Shown: positions 1 to 9,137, counted from the first letter of the stretch. The stretch: 64,000 nucleotides of DNA from Flammeovirgaceae bacterium (GCA_020635915.1 JACJYU010000001.1:62001-126000); one strand, 5' to 3'. Notes: a model not told the origin generated them from the sequence alone. Made by a program: numbers and translations.

Positions 1-409
1 CAACCAGCTGTGGTTCATAAATTGGAGCATTCCAATCAGCATACCCTGCTGTAATGTTCCCGCCAATTCCAAGCCCACCTGAAATTGTCCGCGTAGGCCC
101 AAGTAGGGTTTCTTCACTTAGGGTCGAGACCGGACCCATGTAATAAAGATGTCCAAGGTTTAAACCATATCCCCATTCAGCTCCATATGCTCTTTCTTGT
201 GTGTTCGTTCTATGGAATCCCCAGTCCTTTCCTCGTGTGATAAAATTGAGTGTATATGTTTCCGAAGCTCCAATTCCCAGAACCGCCGTGTAATTCACAT
301 CAAGTGTGAGAACATCCGGAACCAGTAATCTCATTATGTCAGAATTCCAGGCCTGTTCAAGCCAACACGGAGGATCCCCCGGCCCCCCTTGCGTTTGATC
401 TTCTTCATC
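1..409 (-). CDS. T16: stubless polymorphic-toxin module, cut by window edge
   Basis: An open minus-strand frame starts right after the stop codon of the preceding immunity gene (stop at 410-412) with DEEDQTQGGPGDPP and runs off the left edge. It has no start codon and no Rhs core. The readable part (VPDVLTLD, then LNFITRGKDWGF, later glycine-rich alternating residues) aligns by eye with the C-terminal region of T13 (5898-7127: IPDVLTID, LNIITRGSDKGF), so the two are paralogous effector domains. The alternating polar and hydrophobic pattern suggests beta strands. Molecular activity is not recognised. It belongs to the set of modules starting at the QTQGG junction. Confidence 0.6.
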
Positions 410-781
410 TCATCTAATGATTCGTCCAATGAAAGGTGCAATCAGACTGGCTACCAAATAAATTAATGCAGCTTTTTCTGAAGGGTGAAGCTTTTCTAGA
501 TTTTCTCGCTGAATGATTTTTCGAAGTTCCCGGTTCTTCTCATTCCGATGTAAATAATAGTAGTTTATGGTAATGATTGGCAACATAAAAAGTGCCCCAT
601 AAACCCATGCAGAGCCAAAATATTCATAATATCTAAAATTGAGTCCAATTAAAATTGACATCAGGTTTAAGCCAACAAGTATTCCTAAGCTTATGAATGC
701 CATAAATTCGGCTGTTTCAGGATCAGGTAGTTTTAGGTGTATTCTGTAAAACCCAAAATAAATAAATTTATAAAAATTCAT
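410..781 (-). CDS. I15: polytopic membrane immunity protein (family B partner)
   Basis: Small membrane protein with about four hydrophobic segments, lying 11 bases after the stop of T15. The likely start is ATG at 781; a TTG at 790 is possible. The N-terminus (YKFIYFGFYRIHLK) resembles those of I12 (YIFYRVYRAYKK) and I6 (YIYFRITDIYLK), so these three proteins form one immunity family, each sitting after a family B toxin. Role as inner-membrane protection against the cognate toxin is inferred from position, size and family pattern. Confidence 0.65.
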   Translation of the reverse strand: MNFYKFIYFGFYRIHLKLPDPETAEFMAFISLGILVGLNLMSILIGLNFRYYEYFGSAWVYGALFMLPIITINYYYLHRNEKNRELRKIIQRENLEKLHPSEKAALIYLVASLIAPFIGRIIR

Positions 782-792
782 GAGTGACAATA

Positions 793-1962
793 TCAGTTCC
801 CTGTTAGGCTATAACTAACTTTCAAAATAGGATTCATAACTCTGGGGTCACCTGTTTTCCAGGCGATTGTTGGATCTATGCCTGTCATCGAATCCACAGC
901 TTTATAATAACCCTCAAAAGCACCAAGCGCATCAGCGGTAGTCAGTCCGAAGGATAATACTGGACCAATACCAGGAACAAAGCCAACCGCAGTATATATC
1001 GTTGCATTTACGAGCCGTGCTCCATCAGAAAGAGAGATTGGACCATTCTTTGCTGCAATCTGAGCAAGAGTAATACCGACCCCTGCATAAGCCAGTGATC
1101 TGCTAAGGACTTTCACACCTGTCGCCCCTTCCTCCGTGGCGAACACTATGCCTTTTCTAATTTGTTCAGCTGTTATACCCGTACCCAGACCAAAAGTCGA
1201 AGTCAGGCCGTTGGCTAAAATATAAATTTTTCCGCCAGATTCTTGAACGATCGCAGTACGAGGGTCTCCTCCGGTTTGTTGTCGATGATCTGAAAACTTG
1301 ATAAATATGCTTTCAATCGTAAGTGGCGAACTTGTATCATCCGACCAAAATCCAGCATCTCCACTTGAGTTAAAATCAAGTAAACCAGCCTGTTTAAGGG
1401 AATTCATAATATTAACATCCCCGATCGGAGAAACACCGTGCATTGCACCATAGGTTTCTAATGCTTGGGCATCACCTTGTTTTGCGTCTAGAATCATATC
1501 AACATAACCATCAGACCAACCTGTTGCAACTCCGTACTTACCAAAACCTCCACCATACGTTGCCAAATTCCAGTTGCTCCCGTACATCCCACATGAACAA
1601 TCCTCGTATTCTTCTTTTTCTGAGTTAGAATTTGCATTACTATTATCAGCTATCGCTCCCGAAGGATCATTCCAAAACACCGGATCATTGAATGAATAGT
1701 TGTATGGCGTCAACGAGGCAAAACTATTCACCATGGGATCAACTCCACTCATTCTGCCAATGGCCGGATCATAGTTCCTGAACATCATCTCATAATTGCT
1801 GGTGGCTTCGTTTAACTCACTACCTGCATTGTACAAGTATTGATTGGGTTTCGTATCCATCCGCATCCACGAATCTTTTGTCTGCAAACCAAAAGCATAG
1901 TAATTATTGCTCTGCACAATTTTAGATTTTTGGTAGTTAATTTTTAAGTCGTCAAAGTACAC
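793..1962 (-). CDS. T15: orphan Rhs tip with family B membrane-active-type C-terminus
   Basis: Truncated Rhs C-terminal core followed by a variable effector. Rhs motifs seen: YDPAIGRMSGVDPM and the junction NDPSGA. The only usable start in frame is GTG at 1962, but the Rhs-homologous frame stays open without a start codon to about 2185, where a palindromic repeat begins. After the junction comes a pre-toxin region (WSDGYVDMILDAKQGDAQAL) shared with T1, then RQQTGGDPR, the second junction motif, then a hydrophobic glycine-rich C-terminus (AVGFVPGIGPVLSFGL) resembling T12 (AVAFIPGFGWAVSG). Membrane insertion is inferred from this and from the membrane immunity I15. It is displaced, with no promoter or full Rhs chain seen. 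Confidence 0.75.
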   Translation of the reverse strand: MYFDDLKINYQKSKIVQSNNYYAFGLQTKDSWMRMDTKPNQYLYNAGSELNEATSNYEMMFRNYDPAIGRMSGVDPMVNSFASLTPYNYSFNDPVFWNDPSGAIADNSNANSNSEKEEYEDCSCGMYGSNWNLATYGGGFGKYGVATGWSDGYVDMILDAKQGDAQALETYGAMHGVSPIGDVNIMNSLKQAGLLDFNSSGDAGFWSDDTSSPLTIESIFIKFSDHRQQTGGDPRTAIVQESGGKIYILANGLTSTFGLGTGITAEQIRKGIVFATEEGATGVKVLSRSLAYAGVGITLAQIAAKNGPISLSDGARLVNATIYTAVGFVPGIGPVLSFGLTTADALGAFEGYYKAVDSMTGIDPTIAWKTGDPRVMNPILKVSYSLTGN

Positions 1963-2177
1963 GTAGTTGTTGCTTTCATTCTCATAGCTTAAGTAAATAT
2001 AAAGATAACCCGGTACTTTGATTTTTATTGCGCTATCGAGTTGTACCAGCGTTTTGGAATAATAAGCACCTGCCGGAACCTCCTTCCATCCGTAATCGTC
2101 ATCCTGATTTTGATAATCAAAACCATTTGTTTCATCAAAAAATAAATAGTTTAGATAGGCTGCAGGTCTGTCATCTC

Positions 2178-2256
2178 CCTGCCTTCGCTATTGCTTCGGC
2201 AGGCAGGCCTGATTGCACCTAATACTTTTCCGCCAGGTCGGAAGACCTGACTGCAC
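2178..2256. repeat. Short palindromic repeats at the truncation point of the T15 Rhs stub
   Basis: CCTGCCTTCGC followed by GGCAGGCAGG forms a hairpin (2178-2207). It is followed by a second palindrome, CAGGTC-GGAA-GACCTG (about 2233-2248). The Rhs homology of T15 stops exactly at the first. The same arrangement, nearly base for base, occurs at 10654-10732 upstream of T11. Confidence 0.8.
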
Positions 2257-2341
2257 TATAACCTTTTTTAAGATCATGATTTTATCACTATCGCTCTACC
2301 CGTTCCGACTGGGGCAGAAGATTTGACTTCACATTAAAATT

Positions 2342-2866
2342 CTATCTCAAGAATATATTTATAATCTCAATTTTTTTACCATAAATTCTTACGGTCCAAG
2401 ATTTATATCCAAAATATGTTCCACTCCTTGGAAGTCTTGACCTTACAGTCTTTACAAATTTTCTGTTATCTTTCGTATTATGTTGTATAAACTTTTCAAG
2501 ACCCGTGTAAATGGCGATTGGATGTCCCTTAAAAACCGAATAAGCTGATGGTGGAAATTTCTCAAAATGAATTAGGTTCCGTTCCAACGAAATGTTGAAT
2601 ATAAATGTATCTATGAAATTTGGGCCGTCTCTATCAATAAAAACGGTGTTCTCATATGGCTTTCTTAGAATAATACGCTCACTATTTACTTCTAACAACT
2701 CAATTAGTATTGCGTATTTATCATTCTTGGAAACATCACAACTATCTATAAAGGAGTTAATCACATCAATAATTACATCATCGGTAATTGATACTTCAAT
2801 TGGCTGGCATTTTACCCCAATAACACCAAATAAAATCAATTCTATGATTAAAATATACTTTTTCAA
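2342..2866 (-). CDS. I14: secreted immunity protein
   Basis: 174-residue protein with an N-terminal hydrophobic signal segment, starting 4 bases inside the end of T14. It shares the signature FPPSAY and HPIAIYTGLEK with I2 (YPPSYY, EPVAIYTGFER), so it belongs to the same immunity family although T14 and T2 do not look alike. The signal sequence points to the periplasm as the site of protection. No named domain is recognised. Immunity role is inferred from position and the shared family. Confidence 0.6.
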   Translation of the reverse strand: MKKYILIIELILFGVIGVKCQPIEVSITDDVIIDVINSFIDSCDVSKNDKYAILIELLEVNSERIILRKPYENTVFIDRDGPNFIDTFIFNISLERNLIHFEKFPPSAYSVFKGHPIAIYTGLEKFIQHNTKDNRKFVKTVRSRLPRSGTYFGYKSWTVRIYGKKIEIINIFLR

Positions 2867-3663
2867 TTTTTTAGCATTTTAGTTTTAACAACTAAATCTT
2901 CTCTAGAGTCAAGATAAAACCACTCAAGTGATGATGCCCCTGTTTTAATGGCCTTTTCCTCCCAACCAATAAATGGAAGGAACCAAGAAGTCCGAGCTGG
3001 ATCATCATATCTTTTTATTCCATCTCTATCATAATAGCCTCTATAGAAATAATAAGAACGAATGTCAGGCAACCCCAATATTAATGACTCATTTTTTTCA
3101 TAGCTTGTGTTCGTTTTAATGTAATAATTATCACCTTTGTATTTATGTGGTACAAGCTCAGTATAAAAACTGAAAGCGTGCGCATTTGTGAGAACGTTCT
3201 TTGATCTTCTCAAATTGTTATATTCATTACCACTTGTTGGCAGAACAATTGTTGTTCCATTTTGAAGTTTATGAGCAACGACAATAACATCTGTCACTTT
3301 CATATATTCTATCATAAAGGATTTGGCATCATCGGCATCCGAGAATACCACACTTCCGCTTTTTTGGGGTACATAAATTGAAAATGACGCCCAATGAGCA
3401 ATCATTCCTTGATAGATAAAAAATATTCCGCCTTGATTGTCTGGAATCATTGACCAAGCCTGATTGACCAAGCCTGAAGTTGCCTGATAATCAATTGCCC
3501 CAGGCTTACTTTCGGATTCAGCTATTCTTTGTTTAATCTCTACAATCCAATCTCCAGAACGTTGTAAAGCCCCACCATCCCCAGGCCCATACTTCACAAA
3601 TCCCCCACCATACGTTGCTGCATTCCAGCCACTTCCATACATTCCACTATTTGAACCATACAC
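2863..3663 (-). CDS. T14: orphan Rhs tip, effector of unknown fold
   Basis: Starts with the glycine/tyrosine-rich linker typical of these tips (MYGSGWNAATYGGGFVKYG). The homologous frame is open a little further, to about 3720 (GGCGCW, KDKGAQDGGG), where it breaks into a repeat (GAGTCTTCCGCCAGCG on the minus strand), so the whole YDPAIGRM core is missing. The effector part contains SGLVNQAW, which resembles GLINNAW in T10 and LINNAFNATPEGG in T8, suggesting a shared pre-toxin segment. The C-terminal region is not recognised. The stop overlaps the I14 start. Confidence 0.6.
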   Translation of the reverse strand: MYGSNSGMYGSGWNAATYGGGFVKYGPGDGGALQRSGDWIVEIKQRIAESESKPGAIDYQATSGLVNQAWSMIPDNQGGIFFIYQGMIAHWASFSIYVPQKSGSVVFSDADDAKSFMIEYMKVTDVIVVAHKLQNGTTIVLPTSGNEYNNLRRSKNVLTNAHAFSFYTELVPHKYKGDNYYIKTNTSYEKNESLILGLPDIRSYYFYRGYYDRDGIKRYDDPARTSWFLPFIGWEEKAIKTGASSLEWFYLDSREDLVVKTKMLKN

Positions 3664-3723
3664 ACTATTAGATTGACCACCACCGTCCTGAGCACCTTTA
3701 TCCTTCCAACATCCACAGCCTCC

Positions 3724-3771
3724 TCGCTGGCGGAAGACTCACGCCATTTTAGGGGACATTCTGCGGAGAAT
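3724..3771. repeat. Module-border repeat (GAGTCTTCCGGC type) plus half of a CTCCGCAGA palindrome
   Basis: CGCTGGCGGAAGACTCACGCC (on the plus strand) matches the border repeats at 22681-22702, 13271-13294, 15886-15909 and 32430-32448. It is followed by CATTCTGCGGAGAATTAA, one arm of the palindromes found at 20302-20340 and 24671-24722. It replaces the upstream part of the T14 Rhs stub. Confidence 0.65.
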
Positions 3772-4162
3772 TAATCTGATTACACTACCATTAACATGAC
3801 TCTAGTCAATTCTATTCTCGTACTGTTTCGTTTAGAGAATAAATTTCGATGCTAACCAATTCTGGGTTGTCTTGAATATTATAATTAAGAATGAGTCTAA
3901 TACTATCGCAGTTTAAGCGATAGTGATAAATAAGTGCAACTTTATCTTTACTTCCAACACCAGACTTATATATGTAATCAATAAATTTTCCTTGATTAGG
4001 ATTATAACCGCAATCTAATATTCCGTTTAGAAATTGGTTTATTTGAAATTTTGGGAAATTCTTTATCGGGAACATTTCAAGTATATCCTCCGGTACTAGG
4101 CTGCTTTTTTTGAACAGGTTAAAAATAGAATTTTTTAATTTTAACCTAAACAAAAACAGCAA

Positions 4163-4432
4163 ATGAAAAAGATTCGCTTTACCGAAGCCCAGATTATTGG
4201 GATTCTCAACGAACAATCACAACAGGGCCAGAAGGTTTCCGAGATATGCCGCAAACATGGCATCAGTGAGCCTACCTTTTACAACTGGCGCAGCAAGTAC
4301 GCTGGTATGAAAGTGGATGAGCTCAAACGGCTCAAGGAACTGGAGTACGAAAATTCAAGATTGAAGAAAATTGTGGCCAACCAGAGCCTGGAGATTGACG
4401 CCATCAAGGATTTACTCACAAAAAAGTTCTAA
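4163..4432 (+). CDS. IS3-family transposase OrfA
   Basis: 89 residues with a helix-turn-helix (KVSEICRKHGISEPTFYNWR) and a leucine-zipper-like C-terminus. The end contains the slippery heptamer A AAA AAG at 4420-4426. A -1 shift there continues as VLTPDQKKDG into the orfB frame to make the OrfAB transposase. Binds the IS ends; type of OrfA usual for IS3 elements. Confidence 0.93.
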   Translation: MKKIRFTEAQIIGILNEQSQQGQKVSEICRKHGISEPTFYNWRSKYAGMKVDELKRLKELEYENSRLKKIVANQSLEIDAIKDLLTKKF

Positions 4433-4455
4433 CGCCTGATCAGAAGAAAGACGGC

Positions 4456-5238
4456 TTGGCATACTTGGAAGAGCACCACAAGTTAAGCCATGCTCAGGCG
4501 TGTAAATTAGTAGGATGTTCACGGACCAATAAATATTATGAAAAGCGAATGCCTGCTAAAGATGCCGTAGTAAAAAAAGCGATTGAAGAAGTTATTGGCA
4601 GCAGCCGTAAAGGAAGGACAAAAGTGATCAAACTGGTACAGAAAAAATATCCAGAACTGGGGGACAGCAAAATCCGCAGGGTATATGAGAACGAAGGTTT
4701 TTCGTTGAGTAAAAAATTGCGCAGACGGATTAAAGACAACCCCGCCAATCCTATTTCTATTCCATTAAAAGCTAATCAGGAATGGGCAATGGATTTTATG
4801 AGTGATGCGTTGGAGAGTGGCCGAAGGATTCGAACACTCAACATCATTGATCACTTCAATCGTCAGTGCAAAGGAATTGAAGTGGATTTCAATTTGCCCG
4901 CTAGAAGAGTAATTGAAATTGTTGAACGTGCCATTGAGCGTTATGGAAAACCACTTAGAATCCGTACCGACAATGGTCCTGAGTTTCGCTCCAAACGCTT
5001 TCAGTTATGGATGGACGATAACCACATCGAATGGAGCCGTATCCAAAAAGGAAAACCCCAGCAGAACGCCATCATCGAACGCTTCAACAAAACGTATCGT
5101 GAAGATGTGCTGGACGCCAACTTGTTTTATTCCATTGAACAAGCAAACGAGGTGTCGCAAAAATGGGTAGATGACTACAACCATGAGCGGCCACATCAAT
5201 CGCTCAACTATCAAACACCAATGGCTTATGCAGCATAA
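4456..5238 (+). CDS. IS3-family transposase OrfB (DDE integrase core)
   Basis: 260 residues read from TTG at 4456, but most likely made as an OrfAB fusion by -1 frameshifting at 4420-4426. Contains the rve DDE core: Asp in WAMDFMSDAL, Asp in RIRTDNGPEF, and Glu in NAIIERFNKTYREDVLD, followed by YNHERPHQSL. Length and motif spacing are normal, so the element looks functional. Catalyses cut-and-paste/circle-type IS3 transposition. Confidence 0.93.
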   Translation: MAYLEEHHKLSHAQACKLVGCSRTNKYYEKRMPAKDAVVKKAIEEVIGSSRKGRTKVIKLVQKKYPELGDSKIRRVYENEGFSLSKKLRRRIKDNPANPISIPLKANQEWAMDFMSDALESGRRIRTLNIIDHFNRQCKGIEVDFNLPARRVIEIVERAIERYGKPLRIRTDNGPEFRSKRFQLWMDDNHIEWSRIQKGKPQQNAIIERFNKTYREDVLDANLFYSIEQANEVSQKWVDDYNHERPHQSLNYQTPMAYAA

Positions 5239-5569
5239 GGTTTTCTTAGGCATAAAAACTCTTGGAATGACCCAAGAAAAAAGCCCCGCACAAAAGGCAG
5301 GGCTTGACCATTCCAGTCGGTTGAACCTAACCCTGGCAGGTTGCTCCTCAGCAGAGCCTGCTTCCGTTTCAGTTCAACAATGCAAAATTCAAATCAGTAA
5401 TCTATATTTACAACCTGTCAAAATTCTCAGCCATTTACCCTCCTTGGAAAGGTTGTTTAAAATATATTCAGAATTATTTTTTGCTTTCTCAATTGCCATA
5501 TCATTCATACAACCTGTAAGCAATAATATTGTAATAGTAAAGATACTAGTAATACTGAAATCAATTTTA

Positions 5570-5911
5570 TTATAAAGAGTATTCTTTAATTTTTTCATAT
5601 TTACCATTATATTTTCTGTAAATAATAATCTTCGTGGTGTTTCGCTCTTTTACAATTGAATCATTGACTTGAAGGAGGCTTCCTATCACTAATTCGTACC
5701 CTTCGAGATATTCAAATTTGTTGTTTATTTTATAGTACCTTAGTCCCCTCTTCCCCTTTTTTATTTTTGAAATAACACCTTTTATTTCCTTTTTTTTTAG
5801 GGCTTCCTTCGAAGAATAGTTATTGTACCAAACAGTAGAAAGAAGGAAGAGAAAAAGTACGAATACTATTATCAGCCCAATCTTTAATAAAAATTTATTA
5901 GTTCGATCCAT
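5570..5911 (-). CDS. I13: membrane-anchored immunity protein
   Basis: About 113 residues: one strong N-terminal transmembrane segment (IGLIIVFVLFLFLLSTVW) followed by a soluble lysine- and tyrosine-rich domain. The best start is ATG at 5911 (MDRTNKF), which overlaps the last codons of T13. It is followed by the IS-split lipoprotein I13b in an overlapping frame. Topology suggests an inner-membrane anchor with a periplasmic domain. Immunity role inferred from position. Confidence 0.6.
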   Translation of the reverse strand: MDRTNKFLLKIGLIIVFVLFLFLLSTVWYNNYSSKEALKKKEIKGVISKIKKGKRGLRYYKINNKFEYLEGYELVIGSLLQVNDSIVKERNTTKIIIYRKYNGKYEKIKEYSL

Positions 5912-7127
5912 ACAATGCATCTACAAATGTATTTGAGGTTCTCCCTTTTCCATAGGACCCTCCTAATGTTGCACCAATTCCGGTACTTGCTCCAAATATT
6001 ACCACCTTACCCTCATCATTAAAACCTCTCACAACATTACCACCATATAAAAATCCCGCGGAAACAGTTTCTGTTTTACCAAGAAGAAAGTCACTTTTAA
6101 AATTAGCTGGATTAAGACTATTAAAATATAAAAAACCTGCATTGAAACCTGCATCAACCTCAAATCCAATTCTACCCTTTGTATATGTATATGTACCTTT
6201 AAAACCTTTATCACTACCTCTTGTAATTATATTAAGACTAGCAGAAACACTTCTTCCTGGCCAGAAGAATGTTGAGCTAGCTGAGGCATCTATTGTCAAG
6301 ACATCAGGTATCACCCATCTTACAAATGGGCTATTCCATATTTGTTCAATTGTACCTGACAACGTAGACCCTATCTCTTGTCTCTGAACTCTGTAGTACG
6401 TATTTTGCGTGAATGTCCCTAATTCCACCCCAGTGATAGAGCTTCTGTAAAAACCTTCAGCATGAGTCCAAAATCCATTTGAGCCTAGAGTGATCCCTGC
6501 CCCAGCCTTATGCGCATTTACAAGAGTCGCTATTTGAGATTGATCCGTCACTGAAACAATTAGTCCATCATTGATCCATTGCTTAAGCTTTAGTCGCGCA
6601 GCAGCGGCATCTCCTAAATTATCAAGTGCCCCACCATCACCCGGCCCATATTTTGCAAAGCCGGTACCATACGTTGCAGCATTCCAGTTACTCCCATACA
6701 TGCCATTAGATTGACCACCACCGTCCTGAGGCCCCTTATCCCTCCAACATCCACATCCTCCCATCGAGGCCCATTCATACTCCGCTCCACTTGGGTCATT
6801 GTAATAAATAGGATCGTTCATAGAATAATTGTATGGCGTCATAGAGGCATATTTATCCACCATTGGATCCACCCCACTCATCCTGCCAATGGCCGGATCG
6901 TAGCTTCTGTACATCATCTCGTAATTGCTTGTGGCTTCGTTCAACTCACTACCCGCATTGTACAAATACTGGTTGGGTTGAGTAGCCATGCGTGTCCACG
7001 AATCTTTGGTCTGCAAGCCAAAGGCGTAGTAGTTGTTGCTTTGCACCACCTGTGATTTCGTATAAGTCACTTTCAAGTCGTCAAAATAAACGTAGTTGTT
7101 GCTTTCGTTCTCGTAGGTCAGGTACAC
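5898..7127 (-). CDS. T13: orphan Rhs tip with beta-rich effector
   Basis: Rhs stub with YDPAIGRMSGVDPM and NDPSGAEYEWASMGGCGCW, then the YGSNW/YGTGF linker, then a pre-toxin segment and an effector ending in YGSN. The C-terminal 150 residues (IPDVLTIDASASS to the end) are rich in alternating Gly/aromatic residues and align with T16, so the fold is probably beta-sheet or barrel-like. The Rhs frame is open upstream (KKPGYIYVYL) to the stop of I12 at 7156, so this stub was joined directly behind another immunity gene. The GTG at 7127 is the first possible start. Confidence 0.75.
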   Translation of the reverse strand: MYLTYENESNNYVYFDDLKVTYTKSQVVQSNNYYAFGLQTKDSWTRMATQPNQYLYNAGSELNEATSNYEMMYRSYDPAIGRMSGVDPMVDKYASMTPYNYSMNDPIYYNDPSGAEYEWASMGGCGCWRDKGPQDGGGQSNGMYGSNWNAATYGTGFAKYGPGDGGALDNLGDAAAARLKLKQWINDGLIVSVTDQSQIATLVNAHKAGAGITLGSNGFWTHAEGFYRSSITGVELGTFTQNTYYRVQRQEIGSTLSGTIEQIWNSPFVRWVIPDVLTIDASASSTFFWPGRSVSASLNIITRGSDKGFKGTYTYTKGRIGFEVDAGFNAGFLYFNSLNPANFKSDFLLGKTETVSAGFLYGGNVVRGFNDEGKVVIFGASTGIGATLGGSYGKGRTSNTFVDALYGSN

Positions 7128-7155
7128 ATAAATATAACCTGGTTTTTTCGTTTTT

Positions 7156-7536
7156 TTAGATTATCCCAAGGTTGTGTTTCAGTATTCCAATCAAAATCGG
7201 AAAGAGAATAAACCCAACGAGGCTGATAATAATAAGCCATCCTCTAAGCCTCCTTTGCTCCTTATCTTCTTCGCCCCAATCAGCCTCTAATTTTTTTACA
7301 TCTACATTAAACCCATACTTATACCAAGTAAGTCCTATTATTAATAGAACCCCGGGAATAATGTATAATTTATTAGGGATAGGAAAATCAAAGAACAATC
7401 GAATGATTGCCAGTATGCTTAACAAAAAGAAAAACTCCATTAATGCTAAAACATTAGTCGCATAAATTTCAGGATTGCTATCTCGCTTCTTGTATGCTCT
7501 GTAAACACGATAAAAAATGTAATCGAATAACTTCAT
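7156..7536 (-). CDS. I12: polytopic membrane immunity protein (family B partner)
   Basis: Membrane protein with about four hydrophobic helices and a short soluble loop rich in Glu and Arg between the second and third pairs. ATG at 7536 (MKLFDYIFYRVYRAYKK) fits best, 11 bases after the T12 stop at 7547; the longer frame to 7611 overlaps the toxin. Same family as I6 and I15. Inferred to protect the inner membrane from T12. Confidence 0.65.
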   Translation of the reverse strand: MKLFDYIFYRVYRAYKKRDSNPEIYATNVLALMEFFFLLSILAIIRLFFDFPIPNKLYIIPGVLLIIGLTWYKYGFNVDVKKLEADWGEEDKEQRRLRGWLIIISLVGFILFPILIGILKHNLGII

Positions 7537-7546
7537 CCCTTCAATC

Positions 7547-8740
7547 TTAATTGCCCCACGGTTTCCAAGAACTATTTGCATTTCCGGTAACAGCTCCCTG
7601 TAGATGTTCACCTATAGATTGTCCGGTTATACCAATTGTGACAAGATTAGATACGAAATACGTTCCTGAAACTGCCCAGCCAAATCCTGGTATAAAAGCA
7701 ACTGCTCCGAAAGCAGCATCTAAAGTATTGCTGGTGTTAAGTCCCTGGTCATAGATTTGATAACCAGTAACGGCTAATCCTGCTGCTCCAAGAGTATTTC
7801 CAAAAGCTTTAGCTCCAACATAAGCACCTTTGGATGCTATCGGAACTAACTTCCCGCCATTAGTCAGTTGATGTAAACTAATGGATGTGGCTCCTGCAAA
7901 AATATTATCAACGGCACCTAATGTGCTGAACCAATCAGGACCTTTGTTAGAATTTGTACTTGATAAATCGCCAGGGCCACTTCCTTGAATTTGTTGTGTT
8001 AGAACCAATCGATTACCTATAATAACCGTAGCGCCAGTCCAGAGCTCTCCGTTCAAATATTCAGTCGTATAATCTATATCCGTATATTTCTTATTTTGGT
8101 AGGTGTAGGTAGTTCCATGCATTTTCCCATAATCCTCCAGGCTCATCTTCCCATCCTTTACTGCTTGTGCATCTGCATAGTAATCCGGTCCGAAATTTGG
8201 ACCAACACCATACTTCACAAATCCCCCACCATAAGTTTTAGAAAACCAACTACTACCATACATGCCGCCCCCATTGCTTCCAGAATCTTGTGGCCCTTCA
8301 TCTCTCCAACATCCACATCCCCCCATACTGGCCCATTCATACTCAGCCCCACTCGGGTCATTGTAATAAACTGGGTCGTTAATCGAATAATTATAAGGAG
8401 AGTAAGAAGCATACTTGCTTGCCATGATTTCCACTCCACTCATCCTTCCTATGGCAGGGTCATAACCGCGGAAGAACATCTCATAATTTCCCGTTACCTT
8501 ATTGAGCTCGCTGCCACTGTTGTATAGATATTGATTAGGCTTGGTATCAATTCTTGTCCACGAGTCTTTGGTCTGTAAACCAAATGCATAGTAGTTATTA
8601 CTTTGCACCACCTGCGATTTAGTATACGTCACTTTCAAATCATCAAAATAAACGTAGTTGTTGCTCTCGTTCTCGTAGGTCAGGTACACATAAATATAGC
8701 CTGGTTTTTTGATCCTAATGACGCTGTCAAATTTAACCAT
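7547..8740 (-). CDS. T12: orphan Rhs tip with family B membrane-active-type C-terminus
   Basis: Begins almost directly behind the stop of I11 (8754) with MVKFDSVIRIKKPGYIY, a fragment of the Rhs region also seen in T6 and T11. Carries YDPAIGRMSGV and NDPSGAEYEW, the YGGGFVKYG linker, a pre-toxin segment (YADAQAVKDGKMSLEDYG) related to those of T1 and T15, a variant second junction (TQQIQGSGPGDL), and a hydrophobic glycine-rich tail (AAFGAVAFIPGFGWAVSGTYF). The tail resembles T15. Pore formation or membrane disruption is an inference from this and from the membrane immunity I12. Confidence 0.75.
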   Translation of the reverse strand: MVKFDSVIRIKKPGYIYVYLTYENESNNYVYFDDLKVTYTKSQVVQSNNYYAFGLQTKDSWTRIDTKPNQYLYNSGSELNKVTGNYEMFFRGYDPAIGRMSGVEIMASKYASYSPYNYSINDPVYYNDPSGAEYEWASMGGCGCWRDEGPQDSGSNGGGMYGSSWFSKTYGGGFVKYGVGPNFGPDYYADAQAVKDGKMSLEDYGKMHGTTYTYQNKKYTDIDYTTEYLNGELWTGATVIIGNRLVLTQQIQGSGPGDLSSTNSNKGPDWFSTLGAVDNIFAGATSISLHQLTNGGKLVPIASKGAYVGAKAFGNTLGAAGLAVTGYQIYDQGLNTSNTLDAAFGAVAFIPGFGWAVSGTYFVSNLVTIGITGQSIGEHLQGAVTGNANSSWKPWGN

Positions 8741-8753
8741 GATTTTTTTGAAC

Positions 8754-9137
8754 TCAAGGGGGCCAATTCTCCCAACCCTCAGGAGGTGCCTTCTTGATAC
8801 GAAGGGGTATACGTCTATTCTGATATAGTTCGCTAATTTCAGGATGCTTTTTGGAAAATTTTACTAGGTAACGACCTCCTGGTACTTGGGAATTGTAAGC
8901 ATAGGTCGCAACATCTTCGTATCTCTTACCATTGACAATATAACTGTATTTAACATCTCGGCCACTTGTCGTAAGTTGAAATTTTATTGTGTGGCCAATT
9001 GTATATCGTACCTCTCCAGAAAGAGCTAATCTTCTCTTCAATCCAAAATAAATTGCCAATCCTAATCCAACTGCTAAAAAGATTGACCAAAAAATAGTCG
9101 CTCTTTTACTCGGCTCATATCCTTCTGGTAAATACAT
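8754..9137 (-). CDS. I11: single-pass membrane immunity protein (family A partner)
   Basis: 127 residues: N-terminal cytoplasmic stretch, one transmembrane helix (IFWSIFLAVGLGLAIYFGL), then a soluble domain with RYTIGHTIKF and GGRYLVKFSKKHPE. I5 and I9 share the same layout (GRYTVATTLKF, NGRYLLKFSSEDP), so the three form one immunity family and each follows a family A toxin. It starts 8 bases after the T11 stop. Confidence 0.68.
   Translation of the reverse strand: MYLPEGYEPSKRATIFWSIFLAVGLGLAIYFGLKRRLALSGEVRYTIGHTIKFQLTTSGRDVKYSYIVNGKRYEDVATYAYNSQVPGGRYLVKFSKKHPEISELYQNRRIPLRIKKAPPEGWENWPP

Larger units (their letters stand above)
4092..5440 (+). mobile_element. IS3-family insertion sequence, copy 1 (1349 bp)
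   Basis: Bounded by imperfect inverted ends (left GGTACTAGGCTG...GAACAGGTT, right end reverse complement GGGTAAATGGCTG...GACAGGTT) and flanked by a 3-bp duplication TCC (4089-4091 and 5441-5443). Carries overlapping orfA and orfB. It is base-for-base the same as 27914-29263 in inverted orientation, apart from a T6/T7 difference in the leader before orfA. Inserted in I13b, opposite to the array's direction. Confidence 0.93.
3812..5598 (-). pseudogene. I13b: lipoprotein (candidate second immunity) split by an IS3-family element
   Basis: The 5' part (ATG at 5598, lipobox TILLLTGC) reads to NNLSKE and then into the IS. The 3' part reads EDILEMFPIKNFP to the stop at 3812. Removing the IS (4092-5440) and one copy of the 3-bp target duplication joins them in frame as NNLSKEDILEMFP, giving a lipoprotein of about 145 residues. 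It overlaps the end of I13 by about 30 bases in another frame, so it was probably cotranslated with it. It has no toxin of its own directly upstream, so it could be a second immunity to T13 or an orphan immunity. Confidence 0.8.

Noticed and set aside
2028..2222. Plus-strand open frames at 2028, 6711, 8096, 10504, 11969, 15030 and similar
   Set aside because: They are antisense shadows of the repeated Rhs stub and recur with it.
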